64,000 nucleotides of DNA from NCBI GenBank assembly GCA_052401645.1, contig CP198939.1, forward strand, positions 1,922,001 to 1,986,000, read 5' to 3'. Below are positions 55,824 to 64,000 of the stretch, in pieces. A program made the translations under genes and the position numbers. The DNA comes from Arsenophonus sp052401645 (GTDB taxonomy: Bacteria > Pseudomonadota > Gammaproteobacteria > Enterobacterales > Enterobacteriaceae). The stretch's first letter is position 1. Every line of letters starts with the position of its first letter. Under the pieces are notes generated by a model. That model was given only the letters and a program-made list of their open reading frames with translations, did no database searches and was not told the DNA's origin.

Positions 55824-56174
55824 TTATTTTATACGCTCTATAATAATACTTATCTCTTTAGCCTGTTTCACAGCATTTGGTTTATATATTTTAATTCTCA
55901 GCCAAGAAACATCAAACTGATTTAAAATAATATCAGAAGTTTCCTCTGCAACACGTTCTATTAATCTAAATTTTTGTTTTTCTATATGTTTAATTACTTT
56001 TTGACTAACTATGGAATAATCTAAACAATGTTCCATTTGGTCACTTTTATATGCAATATAATTATTTAATCCAATTTCAATATCTAATAATAATTCTTGT
56101 TTGATAGTCCGTTCCCATTCATAAGCACCAATTGTAGTAAATACTGATAATTGTTTAATAAACAGAATGTCCAT
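55824..56174 (-). CDS. folB: Dihydroneopterin aldolase
   Basis: Cleaves 7,8-dihydroneopterin to hydroxymethyl-dihydropterin and glycolaldehyde in folate synthesis. 116 residues (E. coli 122). It reads MDILFIKQLSVFTTIGAYEWE with the active-site glutamate region, then CLDYSIVSQ and LIERVAEE, and IKIYKPNAVKQAKEISIIIER with the catalytic lysine region. A strong AAGGAGA sits directly before the ATG. The E. coli neighbour bacA, between cca and folB, is lost, with only 13 bases left between them. Confidence 0.96.
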   Translation of the reverse strand: MDILFIKQLSVFTTIGAYEWERTIKQELLLDIEIGLNNYIAYKSDQMEHCLDYSIVSQKVIKHIEKQKFRLIERVAEETSDIILNQFDVSWLRIKIYKPNAVKQAKEISIIIERIK

Positions 56175-57080
56175 TCTCCTTCCTATGATTTTAAAATTTA
56201 AATTAATAAATATTATATATATTTTTTTTATTATAAATAATTATACAATTAATAAAAATTAAAATAATAGTAAAATTATTAAAACTAATATAATAAAATA
56301 TTATAAAATAACAAAATATTTAAAAATATAAACTACAAAATTTAGATAACTAAATTAATATATGTATACTATTAATTTTTTATTAATTTATCAATATCAT
56401 CATAATATTAAAGCATAATATTAAATAATTATAATTATAGAATAAAAATTCTAAATATATTAAACTAAGATATCTTCATCATTCAAAGTGATGATATAAT
56501 CATGACTAAATTTATCATAATTATCTTTTCAGACTATTGTATAACTTAATTTCCAACATTTTTTTGCTTTATAATCTATCTTAATAATTTAGTTAATTAT
56601 TAATGCTATATTAAATCATAAAAATTATTTGAATAAAAATATTTTATTTATATCAGTAAAAAAATAATAATTTTAAATTATCTTAATTAATAAAATTAAT
56701 TAAGATAAATAATTTTATTTTCTTTATTTAGTTATTCATATATAGCATTTTTATTTTTATAAATACAATTATAATCTATTTAACCAATGTTTATTTTACA
56801 TTATTTTAATGATATGAAAAATATTCTCCTATTCCTATGTTATCTAAATCTTTATTTATACTATTTTCATTAATTAATTATTTTGCTGTTATCATTATGA
56901 TAAAATCCATTCTATATACTTTTAATGGTAGAATAGGATTAAGTATTGCATAAAATAAAAAAATAATTGAAAAATTTTTAAAATAATAAAAATAAAAAAA
57001 TAATTTTTCATTTTATTATTTTATTTTTATATAAATTTATGTAATAGTAATAAGTGTTAATATGTTAATGGGAATAAATC
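56175..57080. other. Gene-free region between folB and tsaD (plsY position)
   Basis: In E. coli plsY (about 0.6 kb) lies here on the opposite strand. The gap is 0.9 kb; the glycine-rich PlsY motifs are not readable. Loss of PlsY would leave the first acylation step before PlsC to PlsB, if that is present elsewhere. Confidence 0.5.
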
Positions 57081-58076
57081 TTACAGTGGCCAACGCGATT
57101 TAACAATAATATCCAAACTATTATTAAAACCATTTTGTAAGTGAATCATACCAGCTAATGCTATCATCGCTCCATTATCAGTACAAAATTCTGGTCTTGC
57201 ATAAAATACTTCTCCACCTTTTTTTACTATTGATTCTACCATTTTAATTCGTAAGGTTCGATTTGCACTTACACCACCAGCCATAACTAGACGCTTAAAA
57301 CCAGTTTGTTCTAAAGCACGTTTACATTTAATTATTAATGTATCCACAACTGCATCTTCAAATGCTAGAGCAATATCAGCAATAGTTTGTTTATCCATTA
57401 TATTATTGTGAATCGTATTAATAGTAAAAGTTTTTAAACCAGAAAAACTAAAATCTAGTCCAGGACGATCTGTCATTGGTCGAGGAAATATAAAACGACC
57501 AATTTGACCTTGTTGAGCTATTAATGAAATTGCTGGCCCACCTGGATAATCCAGGCCTAATAATTTTGCTACCTTATCAAAAGACTCACCAGCAGCGTCA
57601 TCAATTGATTCGCCAAGTAATTGATATTGGCCAATATCCATTGCATTAATTAACTGAGTATGTCCACCAGAAACCAATAATGCTATAAAAGGAAATTCAG
57701 GATTGTTTTCTTCCAACATTGGTGCTAGTAAATGTCCCTCCATATGGTTAATAGGGATAGAAGGAATATGCCAAGAAAATGCTAATGAACAACTTATTGT
57801 TGCCCCTACCAATAAAGCGCCAATTAAACCTGGACCAGCGGTATAAGCAATAGCGTGAATATCACGACCTGTTGAACCTGATTCTTTAAGTGCTGCTTTG
57901 ATTAAAGGGATTACTTTACAAATATGATCTCGAGAAGCTAATTCTGGCACAACCCCACCATAATCGGCATGTAAAGTTATTTGACTATATAATTGATTCG
58001 CCAATAAACCAAATTTATCATCATAAATTGCGACACCTGTTTCATCACAAGATGTTTCTATACCTAAAACACGCAT
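57081..58076 (-). CDS. tsaD: tRNA N6-threonylcarbamoyladenosine synthase subunit TsaD
   Basis: Transfers the threonylcarbamoyl group from its AMP adduct to A37 of ANN-decoding tRNAs, with TsaB and TsaE. 331 residues (E. coli 337). The ASKHA fold starts MRVLGIETSCDETGVAIYD; the metal-binding HMEGH has His111 and His115; SGGHTQL, the DDAAGESFDKVAK loop and the AGGVSANRTLR motif are all present. The tRNA-Ile in this window is a probable substrate class. TGAGT precedes the ATG. It diverges from rpsU as in E. coli. Confidence 0.97.
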   Translation of the reverse strand: MRVLGIETSCDETGVAIYDDKFGLLANQLYSQITLHADYGGVVPELASRDHICKVIPLIKAALKESGSTGRDIHAIAYTAGPGLIGALLVGATISCSLAFSWHIPSIPINHMEGHLLAPMLEENNPEFPFIALLVSGGHTQLINAMDIGQYQLLGESIDDAAGESFDKVAKLLGLDYPGGPAISLIAQQGQIGRFIFPRPMTDRPGLDFSFSGLKTFTINTIHNNIMDKQTIADIALAFEDAVVDTLIIKCKRALEQTGFKRLVMAGGVSANRTLRIKMVESIVKKGGEVFYARPEFCTDNGAMIALAGMIHLQNGFNNSLDIIVKSRWPL

Positions 58077-58406
58077 ATATTACTCATTAATTTCAATAAA
58101 AATACAAGTTATATATTTTATATAAAAAATTGTATAACTTTTTAGAAAATAACTCAATATTTAAATATAATTATTTAATTTATATTAATTAAATAAGTAA
58201 TCAGATGATCAATTTTATTGATATCTGAACTATATATATAACTATTTTATTAAAAATTAAAATAATTTATTAAATGATTTATATGTTTCATTTTACACAG
58301 TACTTTACAAACCTATATTCATTGAAGTAAAATTTCATAACATTTTAAAGATACAGTTGGCTATATCATATTGCTAGCAAAAATTAATTTTTGAGGTAAG
58401 AGGCAC
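58077..58406. other. Divergent promoter region tsaD / rpsU
   Basis: 330 bases that must carry the promoter(s) of the rpsU-dnaG-rpoD operon and of tsaD. The best candidate is listed separately. A strong GAGGTAAGAGG Shine-Dalgarno for rpsU lies at 58393-58403. No LexA box is apparent, unlike E. coli. Confidence 0.5.
58304..58333 (+). promoter_or_regulatory. Candidate sigma-70 promoter for rpsU-dnaG-rpoD
   Basis: TTTACA at 58304-58309 and TAAAAT at 58328-58333 with 18 bases between, about 70 bases before the rpsU start. A second possible -10 (TATCAT) lies further downstream. In this composition such matches are frequent, so confidence is low. Confidence 0.35.
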
Positions 58407-58622
58407 ATGCCTGTAATTAAAATACGTGAAAACGAGCCATTTGATGTAGCTCTACGTCGTTTTAAGCGTTCTTGCGAAAAAGCAGGAGTATTGGCTGAAG
58501 TACGGCGCCGTGAGTTCTATGAGAAACCAACAACTCTTCGTAAACGCGAAAAGGCTTCAGCAATAAAGCGTCATGCTAAAAAAATAGCTCGCGAGAACGC
58601 GCGCCGCGCTCGTTTATACTAA
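58407..58622 (+). CDS. rpsU: 30S ribosomal protein S21
   Basis: Small basic protein of the 30S platform, needed for initiation. 71 residues, identical in length and nearly in sequence to E. coli S21 (MPVIKIRENEPFDVALRRFKRSCEKAGV). It has one of the strongest Shine-Dalgarno sequences of the window (GAGGTAAGAGG) and the highest G and C content, a sign of strong selection. First gene of the macromolecular synthesis operon. The E. coli terminator between rpsU and dnaG is not recognisable in the 31-base spacer. Confidence 0.98.
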   Translation: MPVIKIRENEPFDVALRRFKRSCEKAGVLAEVRRREFYEKPTTLRKREKASAIKRHAKKIARENARRARLY

Positions 58623-58653
58623 AGCCTATTATCTTTTTATCAATGATCATTTT

Positions 58654-60391
58654 ATGACTGGGCGAATTTCTCGTATATTTATTAATAATTTATTAGCCAA
58701 AACTGATATAGTTGATCTTATTAGCGCAAAAGTGCCATTAAAAAAGAAAGGCGAAAACTACAACACATGTTGTCCATTTCATAATGAAAAAACACCTTCA
58801 TTTGTTGTTAATAATCATAAACAATTTTATCATTGTTTTGGTTGTGGCATCCACGGTAATGCAATTGATTTTATAATGAATTATGAAAAACTTGATTTTG
58901 TTGAAACTATTGAAGAACTCGCTAACATACATGGATTGGAAGTTACTTATGAAACAAATAATAATTTAAATAAAATCGAATTTTATCAGAAAAAAAATCT
59001 TTATCAATTAATGGATAATATTAACCGATTTTATCAAGATTCATTAAATAAATTAGATTCATATAATGCAAAACAATATTTAATACATCGTGGTCTAACT
59101 GATGAAGTTATTCGTCATTTTTCAATTGGTTTTGCACCAATAAGATCAAACGATCTATTTAAGTATTTGATTAAATATGTTGATAACCATAAACAATTAA
59201 ATTCTGTAGGTATGTTATTTTCTGATAATAACGGGCGCATACATGCTCGCTTTCGTAAACGAATAATGTTTCCAATCAGAGATAGAAAAGGACGTGTAGT
59301 AGCGTTTGGTGGTCGTATTTTAGATAGTACTTTACCAAAATATCTCAATTCACCAGAAACTGATATCTTTCATAAAGGAAGGCAATTATATGGCCTATAT
59401 GAAGCAACAAAAAATAACCCAGAACCTTCTAAATTATTAGTTGTCGAAGGTTACATGGATGTTATTGCTATGGTGCAATTTGGTATTAAATATACAGTAG
59501 CATCATTAGGTACATCAACAACTACTGAACATATTCAATTACTTTTTCGAATAACAAATACAGTTATTTTTTGTTATGATGGAGATAAAGCAGGACGCAA
59601 AGCAGCATGGCGCACGCTTAAATCTACGCTTCCATATTTAAGTGATGGACGACGAATATTATTTATGTTTTTACCTAATGGTGAAGATCCCTGACTCTTT
59701 AATACGTAAAGAAGGTAAAACAAATTTTGAACAACGAATATATAGATCACATTCATTATCTGAATTTTTATATGAAACATTGATTGCGCAAGTTGATTTA
59801 GGTAGTTATGAAGGAAAGGCTAAATTAAATGGTCTAACTATTCCTTTGCTTAAAAAAATACCAAGTAATGTTTTACAAATATGCCTAGCAAAAGAATTAG
59901 GTAATTTTATTGGCATACCTGATATTTCCTGCATTCTTAGAATGATTAAAAGATGGTCGATTAAAAAAATAAATTTTAATATACAAAAAATTAAACCAAC
60001 AACGATGAGAATATTAATAGGATTATTAATACAAAATCCAAATTTTGTAAGCTTAATTCCATCTCTTAATGAAATTAAACACTCTCAATTACCAGGGTTA
60101 TCGTTATTTTTAGAATTAATTGAACTTTGCCAATCTAATCCTACCATAAATACTGGTCAATTATTGGAATATAATCGTAACAATAAATTTATTAAACAAC
60201 TTGAAAAACTAGCAACTTGGAACGATATAGAAATAAAAGATATAGCCGAAAAATTATTTCAAGATGCTTTGAAGCATCTATTTACTATAGTTCTTAATGA
60301 AAAGTTTGAATTTCTAATAGCAAAGGAACGAACTGAAGGTTTAACCAATGAAGAACGAAAAGAAGTTCATTTAATTACTATAAAAAAATAG
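58654..60391 (+). CDS. dnaG: DNA primase, requires +1 frameshift at CCC-TGA
   Basis: Synthesises RNA primers at the replication fork; essential. The zinc-binding domain has Cys40, His43, Cys61 and Cys64. The TOPRIM core has Glu265 and Asp269 (VVEGYMDV) and Asp309/Asp311 (YDGDKAG). The zero frame ends ...FLPNGEDP then TGA (59692-59694). In the +1 frame the match resumes without a gap as DSLIRKEG (E. coli GEDPDTLVRKEG), so the break lies exactly between catalytic Asp345 and Asp347. A single +1 step at CCC (59689-59691) gives 578 residues (E. coli 581), including the helicase-binding C-terminal domain. The downstream frame is open for 232 codons. As a single essential gene with a conserved second half, it is most likely translated by frameshifting. 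The site GGTGAAGATCCCTGAC nearly repeats the one in thiP. Stop is TAG. Confidence 0.92.
59680..59695 (+). promoter_or_regulatory. Putative +1 frameshift site in dnaG
   Basis: GGTGAAGATCCCTGAC: GGTGA at 59680-59684 can pair with the 16S rRNA tail, then GAT, CCC, TGA and C. Thirteen of sixteen bases equal the site in thiP, including the whole CCCTGAC. Slipping from CCC to CCU keeps proline pairing in the first two positions, and the next codon GAC encodes catalytic Asp347. Functional assignment is inference. Confidence 0.65.
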
Positions 60392-60607
60392 AAAAGAATA
60401 GAAAAGAATATTAAAAAGAAATAAAAAGATCAGGTTTATAAATCTACCACATAAAACATGGAAAAAAATGAAGCACATGCAAGTTATCATGATATAATAG
60501 TATTATATCACATAAAATAATTAAAATTCACTTTAATTTTATGGTTGGGCAACTTGTTTTTTTTCTAACAAAAACTAACTTAAATCATGAAGTGTGGATA
60601 CCATCTT
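60392..60607 (+). other. dnaG-rpoD spacer
   Basis: 216 bases, longer than usual. It includes a 21-base palindrome at 60490-60510 (TGATATAATA mirrored around G) that contains TATAAT and might be an internal rpoD promoter. The 22 bases before the rpoD ATG (GTGTGGATACCATCTT) are nearly identical to E. coli, showing the leader is under selection. Confidence 0.45.
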
Positions 60608-62449
60608 ATGGAGCAAAATTCGCAATCACAGCTGAAGCTATTAGTTACTAAAGGTAAAGAGCAAGGCTATCTGACCTATGCTGAAGTCAATGATCATCTC
60701 CCAGAAGATATCGTCGATTCATATCAGATAGAAGATATCATACAGATGATTAATGATATGGGCATTCAAGTGATGGAAGAGACTCCTGATGCTGATGATC
60801 TTATTCTAGCAGAAACTTCTACTGATACTGATGATGATACTGTTGAAGCTGCTGCACAAGTATTATCTAGCGTTGAAAGTGAAATAGGTCGTACAACAGA
60901 TCCTGTACGAATGTACATGCGTGAAATGGGTGCGGTAGAATTATTAACTCGTGAAGGTGAAATTGATATTGCTAAACGTATCGAAGACGGCATTAATCAG
61001 GTTCAATGTTCTGTTGCTGAATATCCTGAAGCCATAGCTTATCTATTAAGGCAATATGAACGTGTTGAAAAAGGTGAAACACGCCTATCTGATATTATTA
61101 TTGGTTTTGTAGATCAAAATGTTGGAGAAGACTTAACACCAATATCAACGCATATCGGTTCAGTTTTATCAGAAGAAGTCAAAAATAACAATGAAGATAA
61201 AGATGAAGATGATGATTCCGATGAATCCGATGAAAATAATGTAGATCCAGAACTTGCTAGGCAAAAGTTTTTAGAACTTCATAATCAATATGAACGAACT
61301 TCTATAAAAATTCAAAAAAATGGTCGTAACCATCCTAAATCAATAGCAGAGATCGAACAATTATCAGAAGTTTTTAAACAATTTCGTTTAATACCAAAAC
61401 AATTTGATTATTTAGTAAATAATATGCGTAATATGATGGAACGTGTTCGCTTTCAAGAACGCCTTATTATGAAACTTTGCATTGAGGAATGCAAAATACC
61501 AAAAAAAAATTTCATTACTTTGTTTTCAGGCAATGAAACTAATATTCATTGGTTAAATACAGCAAAAGCAATGAATAAATTATGTTCTAAAAAATTAAAT
61601 GAAATAGAAGAAGTTATACTGAAATCATTACAAAAATTACAACAAGTTGAAGAAGAGACTGGATTAACTATTGAACAGGTAAAAGACATTAATCGCCGTA
61701 TGTCTATTGGTGAAGCAAAAGCTCGTCGAGCAAAAAAAGAGATGGTTGAAGCCAATTTGCGTTTAGTTATCTCTATTGCTAAAAAATATACTAATCGAGG
61801 TCTTCAATTCCTTGATCTAATTCAGGAAGGTAATATTGGTTTAATGAAAGCAGTTGATAAATTTGAATATCGTCGCGGATATAAATTTTCAACATATGCA
61901 ACTTGGTGGATCCGTCAGGCAATCACACGCTCAATTGCTGATCAAGCACGTACTATCCGTATTCCAGTACATATGATTGAAACAATTAACAAACTTAATA
62001 GAATTTCTCGTCAAATGTTACAAGAAATTGGACGTGAACCATCACCAGAAGAATTAGCTGAACGTATGTTAATTCCTGAGGATAAAATCCGTAAAGTACT
62101 AAAAATTGCTAAAGAACCAATTTCAATGGAAACACCAATTGGCGATGATGAAAATTCACATCTTGGTGATTTTATTGAAGATACTACTTTAGAGCTACCA
62201 TTAGACGCTGCTACTTCTGAAAGTTTACGTTCAGCTACAAATGAAGTTTTATCTGGTTTAACAATACGTGAAGCAAAAGTTCTTCGAATGCGTTTTGGTA
62301 TTGATATGAATACAGATCATACATTAGAAGAAGTAGGCAAACAATTTGATGTTACACGTGAACGAATTCGACAAATTGAGGCAAAAGCATTACGTAAATT
62401 ACGTCATCCAAGCCGTTCTGAAGTTTTACGCAGTTTTTTAGATGAATAA
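60608..62449 (+). CDS. rpoD: RNA polymerase sigma factor RpoD (sigma-70)
   Basis: Primary sigma factor. From the ATG at 60608 (MEQNSQSQLKLLV) the product is 613 residues, exactly the E. coli length; an ATG 21 bases upstream is in frame but not homologous. Region 1.1 is intact, the acidic non-conserved insert is present (EDKDEDDDSDESDE), region 1.2 reads DPVRMYMREMG, regions 2.1-2.4 run from EANLRLVISIAKKYTNRGLQFLDL through TYATWWIRQAITR, and the region 4.2 helix-turn-helix is VTRERIRQIEAKALRKLRHP. The DNA-contacting residues of regions 2.4 and 4.2 match E. coli, so promoters should follow the usual TTGACA/TATAAT pattern. Confidence 0.98.
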   Translation: MEQNSQSQLKLLVTKGKEQGYLTYAEVNDHLPEDIVDSYQIEDIIQMINDMGIQVMEETPDADDLILAETSTDTDDDTVEAAAQVLSSVESEIGRTTDPVRMYMREMGAVELLTREGEIDIAKRIEDGINQVQCSVAEYPEAIAYLLRQYERVEKGETRLSDIIIGFVDQNVGEDLTPISTHIGSVLSEEVKNNNEDKDEDDDSDESDENNVDPELARQKFLELHNQYERTSIKIQKNGRNHPKSIAEIEQLSEVFKQFRLIPKQFDYLVNNMRNMMERVRFQERLIMKLCIEECKIPKKNFITLFSGNETNIHWLNTAKAMNKLCSKKLNEIEEVILKSLQKLQQVEEETGLTIEQVKDINRRMSIGEAKARRAKKEMVEANLRLVISIAKKYTNRGLQFLDLIQEGNIGLMKAVDKFEYRRGYKFSTYATWWIRQAITRSIADQARTIRIPVHMIETINKLNRISRQMLQEIGREPSPEELAERMLIPEDKIRKVLKIAKEPISMETPIGDDENSHLGDFIEDTTLELPLDAATSESLRSATNEVLSGLTIREAKVLRMRFGIDMNTDHTLEEVGKQFDVTRERIRQIEAKALRKLRHPSRSEVLRSFLDE

Positions 62450-62509
62450 ATGATTTTTTATTTTATAGCTTTTATTATCTAAACATGATCAGATTAATAA
62501 AAAAATATT

Positions 62510-62524
62510 CTACTATTATAGTAG
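62510..62524 (+). terminator. Small hairpin between rpoD and the tRNA
   Basis: CTACTA and TAGTAG pair around TTA. It lies 60 bases past the rpoD stop and 30 bases past the 3' end of the convergent tRNA; there is no T tract, so it is only a weak terminator candidate for either. Confidence 0.3.
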
Positions 62525-62554
62525 CAATTAGATGCTAATATAAGTTAAATTTGA

Positions 62555-62627
62555 TGGCCCCTGCTGGATTCGAACCAGCGATCAAGCGATTATGAGTCGC
62601 CTGCTCTAACCACTGAGCCAAGGGGCC
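62555..62627 (-). tRNA. ileX: tRNA-Ile(CAU), AUA-decoding, CCA not encoded
   Basis: A full cloverleaf of 73 bases: acceptor GGCCCCT/AGGGGCC, D arm GCTC..GAGC, anticodon stem GGCGA/TCGCT with loop CTCATAA, T arm GCTGG-TTCGAAT-CCAGC and discriminator A. It is nearly identical to E. coli tRNA-Ile2 (ileX) and lies in the same place after rpoD. The CAT anticodon must be modified to lysidine by TilS to read AUA, a frequent codon in this AT-rich genome. After the discriminator the DNA reads TCA, so the 3' CCA is not encoded and has to be added by Cca. Confidence 0.95.
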
Positions 62628-62640
62628 GATTATCAATCGG
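62626..62640. repeat. Small palindrome at the tRNA 5' end
   Basis: CCGATT and AATCGG pair around ATC, overlapping the first two bases of the tRNA. It may be part of the leader processed by RNase P; on the minus strand an AT-rich promoter-like stretch lies just upstream. Confidence 0.3.
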
Positions 62641-62654
62641 ATATATTTTTTTTA

Positions 62655-62707
62655 TTTTTAAACTTATCCATTTTATTTCTTATAAATAAAATGGATAAGT
62701 TTAAAAA
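62655..62707. terminator. 24-bp perfect hairpin upstream of the tRNA
   Basis: Arms 62655-62678 and 62684-62707 pair without a mismatch around CTTAT; the core ACTTATCCATTTTATTT carries the G and C. It is flanked by T-rich sequence on the left and AAAAA on the right, so on the minus strand it reads as stem followed by T-rich DNA, a terminator for a minus-strand gene once lying to the right. It is the longest perfect stem in the window. Confidence 0.5.
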
Positions 62708-62836
62708 TTAACTATCTATAATTTATTTACTAATAATCTTATAATTTAAATTAGATATTTGATTTATTAAAAACAATTTTTATTAAATTTATATTTAAAA
62801 TTTAATATCTATATTATCAGTAATCTACAAACAACA

Positions 62837-62867
62837 TATCATAAATATATTTAATATATTTATGATA
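62837..62867. repeat. 15-bp AT palindrome
   Basis: Arms 62837-62851 and 62853-62867 (TATCATAAATATATT mirrored) around one T. Possibly a composition effect. Confidence 0.25.
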
Positions 62868-64000
62868 CATATAATATATATCATATTTATTATTCTTAAT
62901 ATAAATAATTGATACGAACATTATAAAATCTTTTTCATTATTTTAAGATCAATTATAATTTATAATATAATTCATAATTTATTTTATAAAAATATCAATA
63001 ATATAAAATTATAACATATATAATTTTTTTATACAAAATATATTATTCAATATTTATTAAATAATATATAAATATATAATTATTATATGGTAAAAAATTC
63101 AAATATATCATATTATAAAATAATTTTTATATTTTATATTAATGTTATCATACATAATATAAAAATATTTTAAAAATAGTATTTTTAAAAAATGATTAAT
63201 TAATTTAAAAATAATTAAAATAAAATTTTATTTATTTTGAAAATGATATTTAATATCAATCATTAATTAATTTAAATTAAAATTTTTTATAAAGTGTTAT
63301 TTAAAATATGTTATTTTATATAATTTAAATTCGAATAAAAAACAATTTACTTTAAATGTCTATAATATTTTTTATTAAATAAATATTATTTTAATATAAT
63401 TAATATCTATTTTAAATACATATAATAAATTATTGTTTTGTTAATTAACATAAAATACAAATAAAGCATTTTAACTTAATATTTATTTAAATAAATTTAA
63501 ATTAATTTAAAATAAATTTATTACTCATATATAACAAATAAATAAAAACGAATTAAATCGTATAATTTATTATAATTTTATATCAAAACAATAAGTTTAA
63601 TGCTAACTAATTTAATAAAATAAATATTTAAAAAAATTCAAATTTTAAAATATAGATAAATTTAACTTAAACTATACATAAATAATTTTACTTTATAAAA
63701 ATAATATATAATATAATATTTTAATTTAATAAAAATATTATATTATATATTATTGTTTAAAGTTGTTCTAGAAATTTAATCATAGCATAATCAATACTTT
63801 ATAATAAATTATTTAATTTATATAAAGATTATATTTAAATGAAAATTTAACTCTAAAAATCATATTAAAATAAATCTTATTTTACTTAATATTGATTATT
63901 ATCAATTTATAAAATAAATAAAAATAATTCACATTTAATTAATGTTTTTTATTAAAAAAAACTTAACTAACAATAAATTTATTTAGAAATTAATATTTCT

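Larger units (their letters stand above)
62628..64000. other. Gene-free region right of the tRNA
   Basis: No gene is recognisable to the end of the window. It contains the 24-bp hairpin at 62655-62707 and a 15-bp palindrome at 62837-62867; the remainder is featureless AT-rich DNA. Confidence 0.6.

Overview
The window looks like a piece of the chromosome of a strongly reduced, very AT-rich gammaproteobacterial insect symbiont. All recognisable proteins have close Enterobacterales counterparts, and local gene order follows E. coli in long blocks: recC-thyA-lgt-rppH; thiBPQ; djlA/lptD-surA-pdxA-rsmA-(apaGH)-folA; and (ftsP)-plsC-parC-parE-(tolC)-ygiBC-(zupT)-ribB/ubiK-hldE-(glnE)-cca/folB-tsaD/rpsU-dnaG-rpoD-ileX. 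Coding sequence adds up to about 31 kb of 64 kb. The rest is AT-rich DNA whose gap lengths often match the genes missing at that place. The thyA product is the longer 283-residue form, and thiamine uptake genes are kept. That recalls Arsenophonus-type symbionts of blood-feeding flies, but this genus-level guess is inference only.

Layout. 1-8363: recC between two decayed gaps; the right-hand gap holds a run of hairpins, including a GC-richer palindrome like a split parS site. 8364-10950: thyA, lgt, rppH on the minus strand. 11269-14548: thiB-thiP-thiQ, a thiamine ABC importer operon. 14549-18578: empty. 18579-25119: djlA diverging from lptD-surA-pdxA-rsmA. 26589-33916: folA, a still readable ftsP pseudogene, then plsC, parC and parE. 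33917-37921: empty except for a possible structured RNA. 37922-39790: ygiB-ygiC. 39791-47173: the longest empty stretch, with three strong hairpins and a weak zupT relic. 47174-50096: ribB, ubiK and a split hldE. 54572-58076: cca, folB, tsaD. 58407-62449: the rpsU-dnaG-rpoD macromolecular synthesis operon. 62555-62627: tRNA-Ile(CAU). 62628-64000: empty.

The most interesting observation is that two unrelated genes, thiP and essential dnaG, are each broken by the same seven bases, CCC TGA C. Both sit in a similar 16-base context (13 of 16 identical) with Shine-Dalgarno-like bases just upstream. In each, a single +1 step from CCC to CCT restores a full-length product of normal size. In dnaG the break falls exactly between catalytic Asp345 and Asp347. 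The arrangement resembles the prfB (release factor 2) frameshift site CUU UGA C. UGA is almost unused as a final stop in the window, so a recurrent, tolerated or programmed +1 shift at CCC-UGA-C is a serious hypothesis. Two other genes, thiB and djlA, are each broken by one missing base in a homopolymer (10 T, 9 A), the type that RNA polymerase slippage can rescue. hldE has split into two coupled single-domain genes.

How the genes work together: outer-membrane biogenesis (lptD, surA, hldE halves), lipid and lipoprotein synthesis (plsC, lgt), folate and thymidylate (folA, folB, thyA), riboflavin and pyridoxine steps (ribB, pdxA), chromosome decatenation and repair (parC, parE, recC), translation and tRNA maturation (rsmA, tsaD, cca, rpsU), replication and transcription (dnaG, rpoD).
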